From contig NZ_CP017478.1 in the NCBI RefSeq assembly GCF_001761325.1, forward strand, positions 2,811,501 through 2,875,500: a stretch of DNA of 64,000 nucleotides, written 5' to 3'. Under the pieces are notes generated by a model. The model did no database searches. It worked only from the letters and a program-made list of their open reading frames with translations, and was not told where the DNA came from. A program made the translations under genes and the position numbers. Origin of the DNA: Urechidicola croceus. GTDB lineage: Bacteria > Bacteroidota > Bacteroidia > Flavobacteriales > Flavobacteriaceae. Below, piece by piece: positions 24,973 to 34,550 of the stretch; position 1 is the first letter of the stretch; each line of letters opens with the position of its first letter.

Positions 24973-27825
24973 CTAGTGCGCGTCCAACCAATTATCGCCA
25001 ATATCTAAATCTACATCTAGTGGAATTGAAAGTTTGAATGCGTTTTCCATTTCATATTTTATGATTGGTTTAAGGGTTTCCAATTCATCTTTATGAATAT
25101 CAAAAACCAATTCATCATGTACTTGAAGTAACATTTTAGATTTGTAATTTTCTTTTTTGAAGATATTATAAATATTAATCATTGCAATTTTAATAATATC
25201 AGCAGCACTTCCTTGTAATGGAGCGTTCACAGCATTTCTTTCATCACCAGAACGAACAATTGAGTTTTGAGAATTGATGTTTTTTAAATATCTACGGCGA
25301 CCCAAAAGAGTTTCAACATAACCATTTTCACGAGCAAAATCAACTTGTTTACTAATGAATGATTTAAGAGTAGGATACGTTTCAAAATAAGTATCAATTA
25401 ATTCTTTGGCTTCTGTTCGACTCATATCTGTTTGGTTGCTCAATCCAAAAGCAGAAACTCCATAAATAATTCCGAAATTAACTGTTTTAGCATTACTTCT
25501 TTGCTCTCGAGTTACTTCATCCAAAGGAACGTTGAATACTTTTGCAGCGGTTGCTCTATGAATGTCTTCTCCATTAATAAAAGATTCTTTCATAGCAGGA
25601 TCACCACTCAATTCTGCCATTAAACGTAATTCAATCTGAGAATAATCGGCAGCAAGTAAAGTATAATTTTCATCTCTTGGAATAAATGCTTTTCTCACTT
25701 GTCTTCCTCTTTCTGTTCTAATAGGAATATTTTGCAAGTTTGGATTGTTAGAACTCAATCTTCCAGTTGCAGCAACTGCCTGACTATATGTTGTGTGTAT
25801 TCGCCCAGTAATTTTGTTAATTTCATTTGGCAAGGCATCAACATAAGTACTTTTTAGTTTTACTAATCCACGCCATTCTAAAATATTTGCAACAATTTCA
25901 TGGTCTTTAGCAAGATAGGACAGTACATCTTCACTAGTTTTATATTGCCCAGTTTTAGTTTTTTTAGGTTTATCAACTAACTTCATGTGGTCAAATAAAA
26001 CTTCGCCTAATTGCTTTGGTGAAGCTAAATTAAACTCAACATTTGCTTTACGATATATCTTGCTTTCAAGATTGATAATATCTTTATTTAAATCTTCTGA
26101 TAAACTATTCAAAAATTCAGCGTCTACATTGATTCCTTCTATTTCCATTTGAGCCAAGACTTCTAGTAATGGAATTTCTATTTCATTAAATAATTTAGTA
26201 AGATTATTTTTTTCAAGTTCTTTTTCAAAAATTTCTTTTAATTGAAATGTTACATCTGCATCTTCAACTGCGTATTCTGTTTGTTTTTTTAAATCAACAT
26301 CTCGCATAGAACCTTGATTTTTACCTTTTTTACCAATTAATGTTTCAATTGAAATTGGCTGATAATTTAAATAGGTTTCAGCAAGCACATTCATATTGTG
26401 CCTCATGTCAGGATTTATGAGGTAATGAGCAAGCATTGTGTCAAAAATTGATCCTCGAGTTTTTATTCCGTAATTTCTTAAAACTTTAATATCATATTTT
26501 AAATTTTGACCGATTTTCTGAATTGATTCATTTTCAAAAAACGGACGAAATTGTTCTAAAATTAGAAGTGTTTCTTCTCTATCCTCAGGAAAATTAACGT
26601 AATATCCTTTGCCTTTTTCATAAGAAAATGCAATGCCAACGAGTTCTGCCTCAAAAGTATTTAGACTTGTGGTTTCGGTATCGAAACAAACAGTTTTTTG
26701 ATTTAACAATTTTTCAATTAATATTTTTCTTGATAGTTTATTATTTACAAATTGATAGAGATGATTTGTGTTCTTAGCCTCATTAAATCCAGTAATAACT
26801 TCTTGAACTTCACTTCCTGCAGAAGGTGTAGAAAATAAATCTAATTGCTGAGTTGGAATAGATGGTTTTTGAGTTGATTTTACTTCATTTGATTGTTTAT
26901 TATCCGCTGATGAATCTGTTGTTTCACTTTGAACAGTAGTGTTTTTAAAAATGCGATTGAAATTTTCATGAGCTCTACGAAATTCTAATTCTTGAAAAAC
27001 ATCTGAAACGGCTTGAAAATCTGGAACTGAGAGTTCGAAGTCTTCTTCATGAAATTCAACAGGACAGTCGAGCATAATTGTTGCCAGTTGTTTAGATAGT
27101 AAACCAAGTTCTTTATTTGCCTCTACTTTTTCTTTCATTTTACCTTTTAATTCATGAGTATTAGCAAGTAAACCTTCCATAGATCCATATTGCTTCAAGA
27201 ATTTTTTAGCAGTTTTATCACCAACGCCAGGAAGTCCAGGAATATTATCAACTGCATCTCCCATCATTCCTAGATAGTCAATAACTTGTTTTGGATCTTC
27301 TACTTCAAATTTTTCTTTTACTTTTTCAACATCCCAAATCTCAATTCCATTTCCCATTCGAGCAGGTTTGTACATAAATACATTTTCAGTTACAAGCTGT
27401 GCATAATCTTTATCAGGAGTTACCATAAAAGTTTGGTATCCTGCCTTGTCTGCTTGTACTGATAAAGTTCCAATTAAATCATCGGCTTCAATTCCTTCAA
27501 CTTCAATAATTGGAATTTTCATCGCTTCAAGTATTTGATGAATGTATGGAACTGCAATTTTAATAGCCTCTGGGGTTTCTTTTCTATTAGATTTGTATTC
27601 AGGAAAAGCGTCGTTTCTTGCTGTAGAACCTCCTTTATCAAATGCAACTGCTAAATGATCAGGTTTTTCACGGCGAATTACATCTAATAGGGTGTTTGTA
27701 AATCCAAGAATTGCGGATGTATCCATTCCTTTGGAATTTATTCTTGGGTTTTTTATTAAAGCGTAGTATCCTCTAAAAATTAGTGCGAAAGCATCAAGTA
27801 AAAAAAGACGTTTTTGTTCGGCCAT
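24973..27825 (-). CDS. polA: DNA polymerase I
   Basis: Replication and repair polymerase, 950 residues from the ATG at 27825 (MAEQKRLFLLDAF); a start three codons earlier is possible. All three domains are visible: the N-terminal 5'-3' flap nuclease with AVAFDKGGSTARND and GDAVDNIPGLPGVGDKTA (helix-3-turn), the 3'-5' exonuclease with FDTETTSLN and its acidic pair intact, and the polymerase with AADYSQIELRLMAE and LLQVHDELVFD. A variable Ser/Gln-rich linker near residue 300-340 joins nuclease and exonuclease. It is divergent from the metallophosphoesterase gene. Confidence 0.98.
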   Translation of the reverse strand: MAEQKRLFLLDAFALIFRGYYALIKNPRINSKGMDTSAILGFTNTLLDVIRREKPDHLAVAFDKGGSTARNDAFPEYKSNRKETPEAIKIAVPYIHQILEAMKIPIIEVEGIEADDLIGTLSVQADKAGYQTFMVTPDKDYAQLVTENVFMYKPARMGNGIEIWDVEKVKEKFEVEDPKQVIDYLGMMGDAVDNIPGLPGVGDKTAKKFLKQYGSMEGLLANTHELKGKMKEKVEANKELGLLSKQLATIMLDCPVEFHEEDFELSVPDFQAVSDVFQELEFRRAHENFNRIFKNTTVQSETTDSSADNKQSNEVKSTQKPSIPTQQLDLFSTPSAGSEVQEVITGFNEAKNTNHLYQFVNNKLSRKILIEKLLNQKTVCFDTETTSLNTFEAELVGIAFSYEKGKGYYVNFPEDREETLLILEQFRPFFENESIQKIGQNLKYDIKVLRNYGIKTRGSIFDTMLAHYLINPDMRHNMNVLAETYLNYQPISIETLIGKKGKNQGSMRDVDLKKQTEYAVEDADVTFQLKEIFEKELEKNNLTKLFNEIEIPLLEVLAQMEIEGINVDAEFLNSLSEDLNKDIINLESKIYRKANVEFNLASPKQLGEVLFDHMKLVDKPKKTKTGQYKTSEDVLSYLAKDHEIVANILEWRGLVKLKSTYVDALPNEINKITGRIHTTYSQAVAATGRLSSNNPNLQNIPIRTERGRQVRKAFIPRDENYTLLAADYSQIELRLMAELSGDPAMKESFINGEDIHRATAAKVFNVPLDEVTREQRSNAKTVNFGIIYGVSAFGLSNQTDMSRTEAKELIDTYFETYPTLKSFISKQVDFARENGYVETLLGRRRYLKNINSQNSIVRSGDERNAVNAPLQGSAADIIKIAMINIYNIFKKENYKSKMLLQVHDELVFDIHKDELETLKPIIKYEMENAFKLSIPLDVDLDIGDNWLDAH

Positions 27826-27849
27826 TTGATTCAAAAATTGAAGTTATTA

Positions 27850-27871
27850 ATTTTAGTAAAAGTACTAAAAT
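27850..27871. promoter_or_regulatory. perfect inverted repeat between polA and the metallophosphoesterase gene
   Basis: ATTTTAGTA / TACTAAAAT, nine-base arms and a four-base spacer, 25 bases upstream of polA in the divergent intergenic region. The minus strand within it reads TACTTTTA, close to a -7 box, so it may overlap the polA promoter. Operator function is only possible. Confidence 0.35.
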
Positions 27872-27948
27872 CAATTTTAACAATACGTTAACGGCTTCAT
27901 TAAAGTCATTAGTCTGTTATTGAATATATTTACATAAATTAATTGAAT

Positions 27949-29163
27949 ATGTTTAGATGGATAGTATTTGTTGTAGTTGTGTTATTTGTTGATTTTTATG
28001 CGTTTCAAAGTATAAAAACATTAACAAAAAGCAAAATTATGTTATCATTGTACTGGATATTTTCAATTGTAATCTTGGTAAATTTTGTCTATAGATTGTC
28101 AACCTTTGATCGTTCAACAGGATTGTCTCAAATTTTAATGCTTTCGTTTGGTTTATTAATTTTGTCATTTGCGCCAAAAATTATTGCTCTTGTTATTTTG
28201 TTTGGTGAAGATGTTTTTAGAGTTGTTAAAACAGGATTGAATTATTTTTCAACTGATACATCTACTGATTTTTTTCCTGAAAGAAGAGCCTTTGTGAGTA
28301 AAGTCACGTTAGGTGTTGCTGCAATACCATTTGTTTCTGTTTTATACGGAATGATGAAAGGAAAATACAATTACCAAGTAGTAAAACACACTTTATTTTT
28401 TGATGATTTGCCTTCTTCTTTTGATGGATTTAAAATCACACATATTTCAGATATTCATAGCGGAAGTTTTGATAATGCTGATAAAATTCAACATGGTATT
28501 GATTTGATAAATGAGCAAAATTCAGATGTGATTCTGTTTACTGGTGATATTGTGAATAATGTTGCTGAAGAAATGGATCCTTGGATTCCTTATTTTAGAC
28601 AATTAAAAGCGAAACAAGGGAAGTTTTCAGTTTTAGGAAATCATGATTATGGCGAATATGTAAATTGGAAATCATCAGAAGAAAAAAATAGAAATTTTCA
28701 GGCAATTAAAGATATTCACCCAAAAATTGGTTTTGATTTATTATTAAATCAAAACAGTTATTTGGAAAAAAATGGAGAGAAAATTGCAATTATTGGTATG
28801 GAAAATTGGGGTACACGATTTAAAAAGGCAGGAGATTTGCAGATAGCCTCAAAGGGTTTAAATAAGAAAGATTTTAAAATATTGATGAGTCACGACCCAT
28901 CACATTGGAATACTGAAGTTAAAAGTCACGATGATAATTACCAATTGACTTTGAGTGGTCATACTCATGGTATGCAATTTGGGATTGAAATACCAGGATT
29001 AAAATGGAGCCCTGTGCAATATGTATACAAGCAATGGGCTGGAATTTATGAGGAGTTTGGTCGTAAGATTAATGTAAATAGAGGTTTCGGATTTTTAGCA
29101 TTTCCTGGTAGAGTAGGTATATGGCCTGAGATAAGTGTGATTACTCTAAAAAAGAAGATTTAG
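27949..29163 (+). CDS. membrane-anchored metallophosphoesterase
   Basis: The protein has 404 residues from the ATG at 27949; a TTG six bases earlier is less likely. The first 110 residues hold about three or four hydrophobic helices. The calcineurin-like catalytic domain follows with ITHISDIHSG (Asp and His), FTGDIVNN (Gly-Asp), LGNHDYGEY (Asn-His) and LSGHTHG (His-x-His), a complete two-metal site. The topology matches the YkuE/YaeI group, which act on membrane-associated phosphoesters such as UDP-diacylglucosamine or related lipids. The exact substrate is not known. Confidence 0.9.
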   Translation: MFRWIVFVVVVLFVDFYAFQSIKTLTKSKIMLSLYWIFSIVILVNFVYRLSTFDRSTGLSQILMLSFGLLILSFAPKIIALVILFGEDVFRVVKTGLNYFSTDTSTDFFPERRAFVSKVTLGVAAIPFVSVLYGMMKGKYNYQVVKHTLFFDDLPSSFDGFKITHISDIHSGSFDNADKIQHGIDLINEQNSDVILFTGDIVNNVAEEMDPWIPYFRQLKAKQGKFSVLGNHDYGEYVNWKSSEEKNRNFQAIKDIHPKIGFDLLLNQNSYLEKNGEKIAIIGMENWGTRFKKAGDLQIASKGLNKKDFKILMSHDPSHWNTEVKSHDDNYQLTLSGHTHGMQFGIEIPGLKWSPVQYVYKQWAGIYEEFGRKINVNRGFGFLAFPGRVGIWPEISVITLKKKI

Positions 29164-29182
29164 GATATTATATTTTAATTAG

Positions 29183-29190
29183 TATATTTG
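29183..29190 (+). promoter_or_regulatory. candidate -7 box for the thioredoxin-like gene
   Basis: TATATTTG, an exact TAnnTTTG match, 83 bases upstream of the gene. No clear -33 element is seen. Confidence 0.4.
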
Positions 29191-29272
29191 TTAATTAGAA
29201 ATGTTGTTACACAATAGATTATAGTAAGTTATTTATAATTTTAGTTAAATTAACTAACCATTTTTAAAGTTT

Positions 29273-29569
29273 ATGGCAAAATTTGGAGAACTAATAGGTT
29301 CTAACATTCCCGTTTTAATCGATTTTTATGCAGATTGGAAAGACTCTGCGAATGATTTACATTCTGTTTTAAGAGATGTTGCTGCTGCATTGGGAGATAA
29401 AGCAAAAGTGATTAAAATAGACGTTGAAAAGAATGAAATTTTAGCAAATGCTCTTAGAATTAAAGGCAATCCTACTTTTATTATTTATAAAGGAGGAGAG
29501 ATGAAATGGCGTCAAACTGGTGAGCAAGATGCTAACACTTTAATTAGTTTAGTTCAACAATACGTTTAA
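29273..29569 (+). CDS. thioredoxin-fold protein without active-site cysteines
   Basis: A single thioredoxin domain of 98 residues. The fold is clear from VLIDFYADW at residues 14-22, IKIDVEKNEILANALRIKG, and the cis-proline loop GNPTF. At the redox motif, where WCGPC is expected, it reads Trp22-Lys-Asp-Ser-Ala26, so both catalytic cysteines are missing and no disulfide chemistry is possible. It may act as a chaperone-like or binding protein. The four last bases overlap the end of the convergent deacetylase gene. Confidence 0.88.
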   Translation: MAKFGELIGSNIPVLIDFYADWKDSANDLHSVLRDVAAALGDKAKVIKIDVEKNEILANALRIKGNPTFIIYKGGEMKWRQTGEQDANTLISLVQQYV

Positions 29570-30204
29570 GGAATTTTCTTAAATTGATATCCGTTATCGT
29601 TAAAATGCGATAATACTTTTGGCAGCGCATATTTCATTTTGTTTCCTGCTTTCACACTATCATGAAAAACAATAATACTACCATTTTTTGTGTTTTTAAT
29701 AACATTTTCTAGACATTTTTCATTTGAAATTGTAGTGTCGAAATCTGCACTTAATACTTCCCACATAATTATTTTATAACCTTTGTTTCTAATTTTTCGT
29801 GCTTGATTTGGTTTGATTTTACCATAAGGAGGTCTGAAAAGTTTAGGTAGGTTGTTGTCAATCAATTTTTCGGCAAGATCAATATTTTCAATATATTTTT
29901 GTGTTGAGGTTTTCCATCCGTTCAAATGATTATTAGTATGATTTCCAATTGAGTGGCCTTTGGAAACAATTTGTTGGTAGATATTTGGGTGGTTTTTGAT
30001 GTTTTTACCAATGCAAAAAAAAGTAGCCTTTGCGTTATACTCTTCAAGTGTATTTAATACCCATTTTGTGATATGTGGAGTTGGACCATCATCAAAAGTT
30101 AGATATATAGTTTTTTCATTTTTATTAGAATTAGAAAAACTCCAAATTAAATTCTTGAATAAAAACTGAATTAAATTTGGAGTTTTAATGAAATATCTTG
30201 ACAT
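29566..30204 (-). CDS. polysaccharide deacetylase (NodB domain)
   Basis: A carbohydrate esterase 4-type deacetylase of 212 residues. Motif 1 is TFDDGP (Asp38-Asp39), motif 2 HSIGNHTNNH (metal histidines His89 and His93) and motif 3 RPPYGK. Such enzymes remove acetyl groups from peptidoglycan, chitin-like or secreted glycans. There is no clear signal peptide, although the N-terminal 25 residues are partly hydrophobic. It is seven bases downstream of the DUF2723 gene and is probably cotranscribed with it. Confidence 0.92.
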   Translation of the reverse strand: MSRYFIKTPNLIQFLFKNLIWSFSNSNKNEKTIYLTFDDGPTPHITKWVLNTLEEYNAKATFFCIGKNIKNHPNIYQQIVSKGHSIGNHTNNHLNGWKTSTQKYIENIDLAEKLIDNNLPKLFRPPYGKIKPNQARKIRNKGYKIIMWEVLSADFDTTISNEKCLENVIKNTKNGSIIVFHDSVKAGNKMKYALPKVLSHFNDNGYQFKKIP

Positions 30205-30211
30205 TTTTTTA

Positions 30212-33200
30212 CTATTCTAATAAGTCGCTATACAATTCTAAATGCTGAATGTATTCTTCTTTTACTTTGTTTGAATATTCTTCATTATCGTATTGAATAG
30301 TAGTTTTAACTACTTGGTCATACATCAATAGATTACTTTCTATTTCATCAAATACAGCGTCAATATATCCTTCGTCAAAAGTGCTATAATAGACTAATTT
30401 TTCTTGAAAAATTTCAATTAATTCATTGGCTGTTTTACGTCCTTTTTCAATTTTACCCATACCGTAGTAGGCATCAGGATAGCCTAACAACATTCCGTAG
30501 TGATAAAATCCTTTAATTGGCATTTTTTCAAGAGATAAATCTAAAATTTCTTCCGCTTTGGTTGTTTCTCCTTCGTTGATTAAATTATCAACTAATCTCA
30601 GCATATTGTTTCTTAGTGAAACAGCAGTTTTACGAGTTTGTGTGTCTATATAAATTTTACCGTCATTGATATTTCTCCAATCTAATTCTTTATAGAAATT
30701 ATAGTTTAAGTCTGTATCTAAACGACCCATTTCAAACATGCTAGCGCCATTTAAAGGTGTTTTAATAGGAACAAATTTATAAGCAACACCATCTAATTGA
30801 AGGTAATCTTTTAGCCAAATGTATTCTTCATCTGCCGATGCACCACCAGTAAAATAAATAGGATGCTCCCAATTATTATTGGCTAAAATATCTAGCATTA
30901 AAATTCTATTTTTGCTTAACCCATCTTGATCAATTTCTATATCAATATAAGGTTCAATCAAATGTGCATCTTCTTGTTTAACGATACCGTTTTTAAGAAC
31001 AGCTTCTTTATCAACAGGAATTCTTATTTTATTTGTTGGGTATGTTTTTTCAAATTTATCATTGATGGTTTCAACATAAGTAATCCCTTTTTTATCTTTA
31101 TGTTGAATCCACCTCATGAAATAATCTATCGTGATAATACTATCTTGGAATTGAGGCAATGGATAATGATATGCAATATCCATAGTTCCGTACTTATATT
31201 CATCGTGAGTTAACTGTGATGGAATAGGTGGTGCCTTGTATGTTGCGCGTTTCATTTGATCTATATACCAATCAGTAGCAAATAAACTAGTGTTAATAAG
31301 TTTAATATCTGTTCTGTAGTTTTCTACTTCTTGCATGTACCACAGTGGGAAAGTGTCATTATCACCAATAGTAAACATTATGGCATTTTCATCACAAGAA
31401 TCCAAATATGTTTTGGCATTTAAGTGAGAAGTATAACGATTTGACCGATCATGGTCATCCCAGTTTTGACTCGCCATTAAAGTAGGAACAGCCAAAAGAC
31501 TTAAAATAGTAACTCCAATAGCAACAATTTTTTTAGGAGCATATTTTTTAGCAAATTCAAATATTGCCATTACTCCAAATCCTATCCAAATTGCAAATAT
31601 GTAAAAGGAGCCAACTACTGCGTAGTCTCGTTCTCTAGGTTCAAATGGTTTCGGATTTGTATAAAAAATAATTGCTAAGCCTGTAAAAGCAAAAAATAAT
31701 AATAGTGTATAAAAATTCTTTTTATCATTCTTTAATTGATAAATTAAACCAATCACTCCAAGTATAAAAGGTAAGAAATAGTATTTGTTTCTTCCTTTAT
31801 TATTGGCTATGTCATCAGGTAAATTAGATTGAGGGCCAAGTCGCATTTCATCAATAAATTTAATCCCACTAAGCCAGTTTCCATCATGAATATTCAAATT
31901 TCCTTGAATATCATTTTGGCGCCCTACAAAATTCCACATAAAATAGCGGCCATACATATAGCCAAATTGAAAGTCAACCATAAATCTGAGATTCTCAATT
32001 AAAGTAGGTCTTCGTTTGGTGCTTTGAGGTATATCTGCAATTGCTTTGTAATTTTTTATTACTGAAGAACTTGGATCTACCATTCTCGGTATTATTCCTT
32101 TATGTTTATCGCTATAGTTTGGTAATACGTTTTTAAAATCGTTAACAATTACATATTTTCCAGTTTCTTTATTTTTTTCATATTTAGGTTTGTCATTCTT
32201 AAAAGGCTGACTTTTATCTTGTTCCCGCTTATATATAAATGAATAGTATTTATCATAAAAAACACTTGCGTCACCATATTGCTCACGATTATAATATGCT
32301 AATAATTCTCTAGCACTAGATGGATTGTTTTCGTTAATAGTGGTATTTGCATTAGCCCTAATTGGTAACATTAACCAAGAAGAGAAACCAATCATAACGA
32401 AGAGTATAGATAAAATGAGTGTATTCGCTTGAACTAAATTTTTAGTACGTGTGTATTTTAACCCAAAATAGAAGAGGGCAACAAGAATAAGTCCGGCTAT
32501 AATACTTCCAGTATTAAAAGGAAGTCCAATAGAATTAACAAAGAATATTTCGAGTATACTAAAGTATTTTAAAGTAAAAGGGAATAAGAATTTAAAGACA
32601 AATAACAAAACTAAAATAGATGCTATATTGGCTAAAATAAAGTTCTTAGTTGTAAGGTTTTTATAGTTCTTGAAGAAATATATAAATACTATTGAAGGGA
32701 TAACCAATAATGATAAGATATGTACTCCAAAGGAAAGCCCTACCACAAAACTGATTAGTAATAACCATTTATTTCCTTTCGGTTTGTCCATTTCTGACTC
32801 CCAGCGTAGTGCTAACCAAAACAATAAAGCCATTAAAAATGAAGACATTGCATATACTTCACCTTCTACGGCACTAAACCAAAAGCTATCAGAAAAAGTA
32901 TAGGCAAGTGAGCCAACTAGACCACTTCCAAGAATTGCATAAGTTTTGCTTTCTGATATTTTATCTGACTTTACTACAATTTTTTTGGCTAATGCAGTAA
33001 TTGTCCAGAACAAAAATAAAATTGTAAATGCACTTGCAAGAGCAGACATAAAATTAACCATATAGGCAATTTGAGTTATATCAGAAGTGAACATTGCAAA
33101 AAATGCTCCAAGCATTTGAAACAAAGGTGCTCCAGGAGGGTGACCAACCTCTAATTTTACTGCTGTTGAAATATATTCACCACAATCCCAGTAGCTCACT

Positions 33201-33295
33201 GTAGGTTCAAGAGTTAGGGTATAAGTAATTAATGCTATAGTAAATGTAACCCATCCTAAAATGGTGTTAAGTTTTGAATAATTCAATGAATTCAT
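30212..33295 (-). CDS. DUF2723 membrane protein, TMEM260-like glycosyltransferase candidate
   Basis: A large protein of 1027 residues. The first 560 or so hold about a dozen membrane helices, opening with the family-defining VSYWDCGEYISTAVKLEVGHPPGAPLF-type loop: the Asp/Glu of WDCGEY near residue 35 is placed like the catalytic acid of GT-C transferases. A long extracytoplasmic C-terminal half follows, with a NWDDHDRS motif and a helical end resembling TPR-like repeats. DUF2723 is homologous to human TMEM260, an O-mannosyltransferase, so a protein or lipid glycosyltransferase role in the periplasm is plausible. This is family-level inference. Confidence 0.85.
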   Translation of the reverse strand: MNSLNYSKLNTILGWVTFTIALITYTLTLEPTVSYWDCGEYISTAVKLEVGHPPGAPLFQMLGAFFAMFTSDITQIAYMVNFMSALASAFTILFLFWTITALAKKIVVKSDKISESKTYAILGSGLVGSLAYTFSDSFWFSAVEGEVYAMSSFLMALLFWLALRWESEMDKPKGNKWLLLISFVVGLSFGVHILSLLVIPSIVFIYFFKNYKNLTTKNFILANIASILVLLFVFKFLFPFTLKYFSILEIFFVNSIGLPFNTGSIIAGLILVALFYFGLKYTRTKNLVQANTLILSILFVMIGFSSWLMLPIRANANTTINENNPSSARELLAYYNREQYGDASVFYDKYYSFIYKREQDKSQPFKNDKPKYEKNKETGKYVIVNDFKNVLPNYSDKHKGIIPRMVDPSSSVIKNYKAIADIPQSTKRRPTLIENLRFMVDFQFGYMYGRYFMWNFVGRQNDIQGNLNIHDGNWLSGIKFIDEMRLGPQSNLPDDIANNKGRNKYYFLPFILGVIGLIYQLKNDKKNFYTLLLFFAFTGLAIIFYTNPKPFEPRERDYAVVGSFYIFAIWIGFGVMAIFEFAKKYAPKKIVAIGVTILSLLAVPTLMASQNWDDHDRSNRYTSHLNAKTYLDSCDENAIMFTIGDNDTFPLWYMQEVENYRTDIKLINTSLFATDWYIDQMKRATYKAPPIPSQLTHDEYKYGTMDIAYHYPLPQFQDSIITIDYFMRWIQHKDKKGITYVETINDKFEKTYPTNKIRIPVDKEAVLKNGIVKQEDAHLIEPYIDIEIDQDGLSKNRILMLDILANNNWEHPIYFTGGASADEEYIWLKDYLQLDGVAYKFVPIKTPLNGASMFEMGRLDTDLNYNFYKELDWRNINDGKIYIDTQTRKTAVSLRNNMLRLVDNLINEGETTKAEEILDLSLEKMPIKGFYHYGMLLGYPDAYYGMGKIEKGRKTANELIEIFQEKLVYYSTFDEGYIDAVFDEIESNLLMYDQVVKTTIQYDNEEYSNKVKEEYIQHLELYSDLLE

Positions 33296-33415
33296 AGAAT
33301 GATTTTTGTAGTGGCGAATTTAGTAAAAATAAGTTACGAACTAAAACGAAAAAAGCGAAGTTAAATTATTAAAAAGGTGTTAAATAAAATGTTCTAATAA
33401 AAAAAATAAAAAATG

Positions 33416-33446
33416 TTTGTCAAATTAAAATTTTGCTTTAAATTTG
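33416..33446 (+). promoter_or_regulatory. promoter of tRNA-Gln
   Basis: TTTG (33416-33419), 19 bases, then TAAATTTG (33439-33446): an ideal Bacteroidota promoter, with the -7 box ending 10 bases before the tRNA. Confidence 0.8.
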
Positions 33447-33456
33447 CACCCGCAAT

Positions 33457-33527
33457 TGTCCCATGGTGTAATGGTAACACTCCGGTTTTTGGTATCGTCA
33501 TTCTAGGTTCGAGTCCTAGTGGGACAA
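33457..33527 (+). tRNA. trnQ: tRNA-Gln (anticodon TTG)
   Basis: A 71-nt cloverleaf. Acceptor arm TGTCCCA pairs with TGGGACA, followed by discriminator A33527. The T arm is CTAGG-TTCGAGT-CCTAG. The anticodon TTG is at 33489-33491 in a TTTTGGT loop, which reads CAA and CAG. CCA is not encoded. The anticodon stem CCGGT/ATCGT has a C-U mismatch at the 27-43 position and a G-U pair at 30-40, so it is weaker than usual. A dedicated promoter and terminator flank the gene. Confidence 0.95.
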
Positions 33528-33533
33528 CTTTTA

Positions 33534-33565
33534 AAAAACGCTTTTCATTTTTGAAAGGCGTTTTT
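33534..33565 (+). terminator. intrinsic terminator after tRNA-Gln
   Basis: A 14-bp stem with one wobble pair (AAAAACGCTTTTCA / TGAAAGGCGTTTTT) and a four-base loop, followed by more T residues, starting seven bases after the tRNA. Confidence 0.9.
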
Positions 33566-33646
33566 CTTTTTTAATGATATATAATATTTAATCCTCACTC
33601 AGTATTAAATCCATTTTTTTTCTTAAAGGATATTGAAATGTATCCT

Positions 33647-34480
33647 TTAAGAAACTTTAAAAGTTATCACTGGTCTAATGGCATGATTAGTAATTCCACC
33701 ACTAATACTATTATTAAATAAATGTATTAATCCTCTTTTTCCGTGTGTGTTAATTGCAATAAGGTCTGCGTCAATTTCTTTACCAAAGTGTAATACTCCA
33801 TCTTCAATCGTTCTATCATTATATAAATTAACAGTATAATCTTCAAGCCCACTACCATTTACAAATTGCTTTATTTTTTCTTTTACACTATAAGAGTTGT
33901 CAAAACTTGATGGTGTAATAACTCTTAATAGATGTATTTTAGCATTAAATATTTTGGCAAAATCAATAATCTTTTTTAGTGTAGGTTTGTAAACTTCTTT
34001 AAAATCAGAAGCAAAAACTAAATTTTTTAACTCAAAATTCTCAATTTCATTTTTAATTACCATAACAGGTACATCAGAGTGGCGAACTACCTTCTCTGTA
34101 TTTGATCCAACTAATATTTCATCAAATCCAGAGACACCTTGAGAACCCATAACAATTAAATCTACATTTTGCTTTTTGCTTTCTTTGATAATTCCATCAA
34201 AAGTATCATGAAAAAAAACAGATTTGACAATTTTCACATTTCTCAAGAAGTATCGCTTTGTAAGTTTCTCAAATTTTTCTTGTGCTCTTTTCATATATAA
34301 GAGTGTAGATGGAGAGTTACTTTGATTTCCAAAATTAGAAGGGTCAATGATGTCGGTTGGTAATTCTAACATATGCAATAAATGCAGTTCGCTATTTGTT
34401 TGTTCGGCAATTTTTGCAGCCACTTGAGCGGCAAATTCTGCTTGTTTAGAAAAGTCAATAGGCACTAGTATTTTTTTCAT
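33647..34480 (-). CDS. universal stress protein, two tandem Usp domains
   Basis: A cytoplasmic protein of 277 residues made of two UspA folds (about 1-140 and 145-277). The first starts KKILVPIDFS and carries the ATP-binding signature GSQGVSGFDEILVGS (G-2x-G-9x-GS). The second has INTHGKRGLIHLFNNSISGG, close to but less perfect than that motif. Such proteins help survival in stress or stationary phase by unclear means. It is monocistronic and divergent from rimP-nusA-infB. Confidence 0.93.
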   Translation of the reverse strand: MKKILVPIDFSKQAEFAAQVAAKIAEQTNSELHLLHMLELPTDIIDPSNFGNQSNSPSTLLYMKRAQEKFEKLTKRYFLRNVKIVKSVFFHDTFDGIIKESKKQNVDLIVMGSQGVSGFDEILVGSNTEKVVRHSDVPVMVIKNEIENFELKNLVFASDFKEVYKPTLKKIIDFAKIFNAKIHLLRVITPSSFDNSYSVKEKIKQFVNGSGLEDYTVNLYNDRTIEDGVLHFGKEIDADLIAINTHGKRGLIHLFNNSISGGITNHAIRPVITFKVS

Positions 34481-34550
34481 AATTAGTTGTTTAGAGTTAA
34501 AGACTTATTGTAAATATACGAAAAAAAATAAGAGATGTATAAATGATTTT

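Noticed and set aside
27943-27948. TTG start for the metallophosphoesterase
   Set aside because: An ATG follows two codons later with nothing lost.
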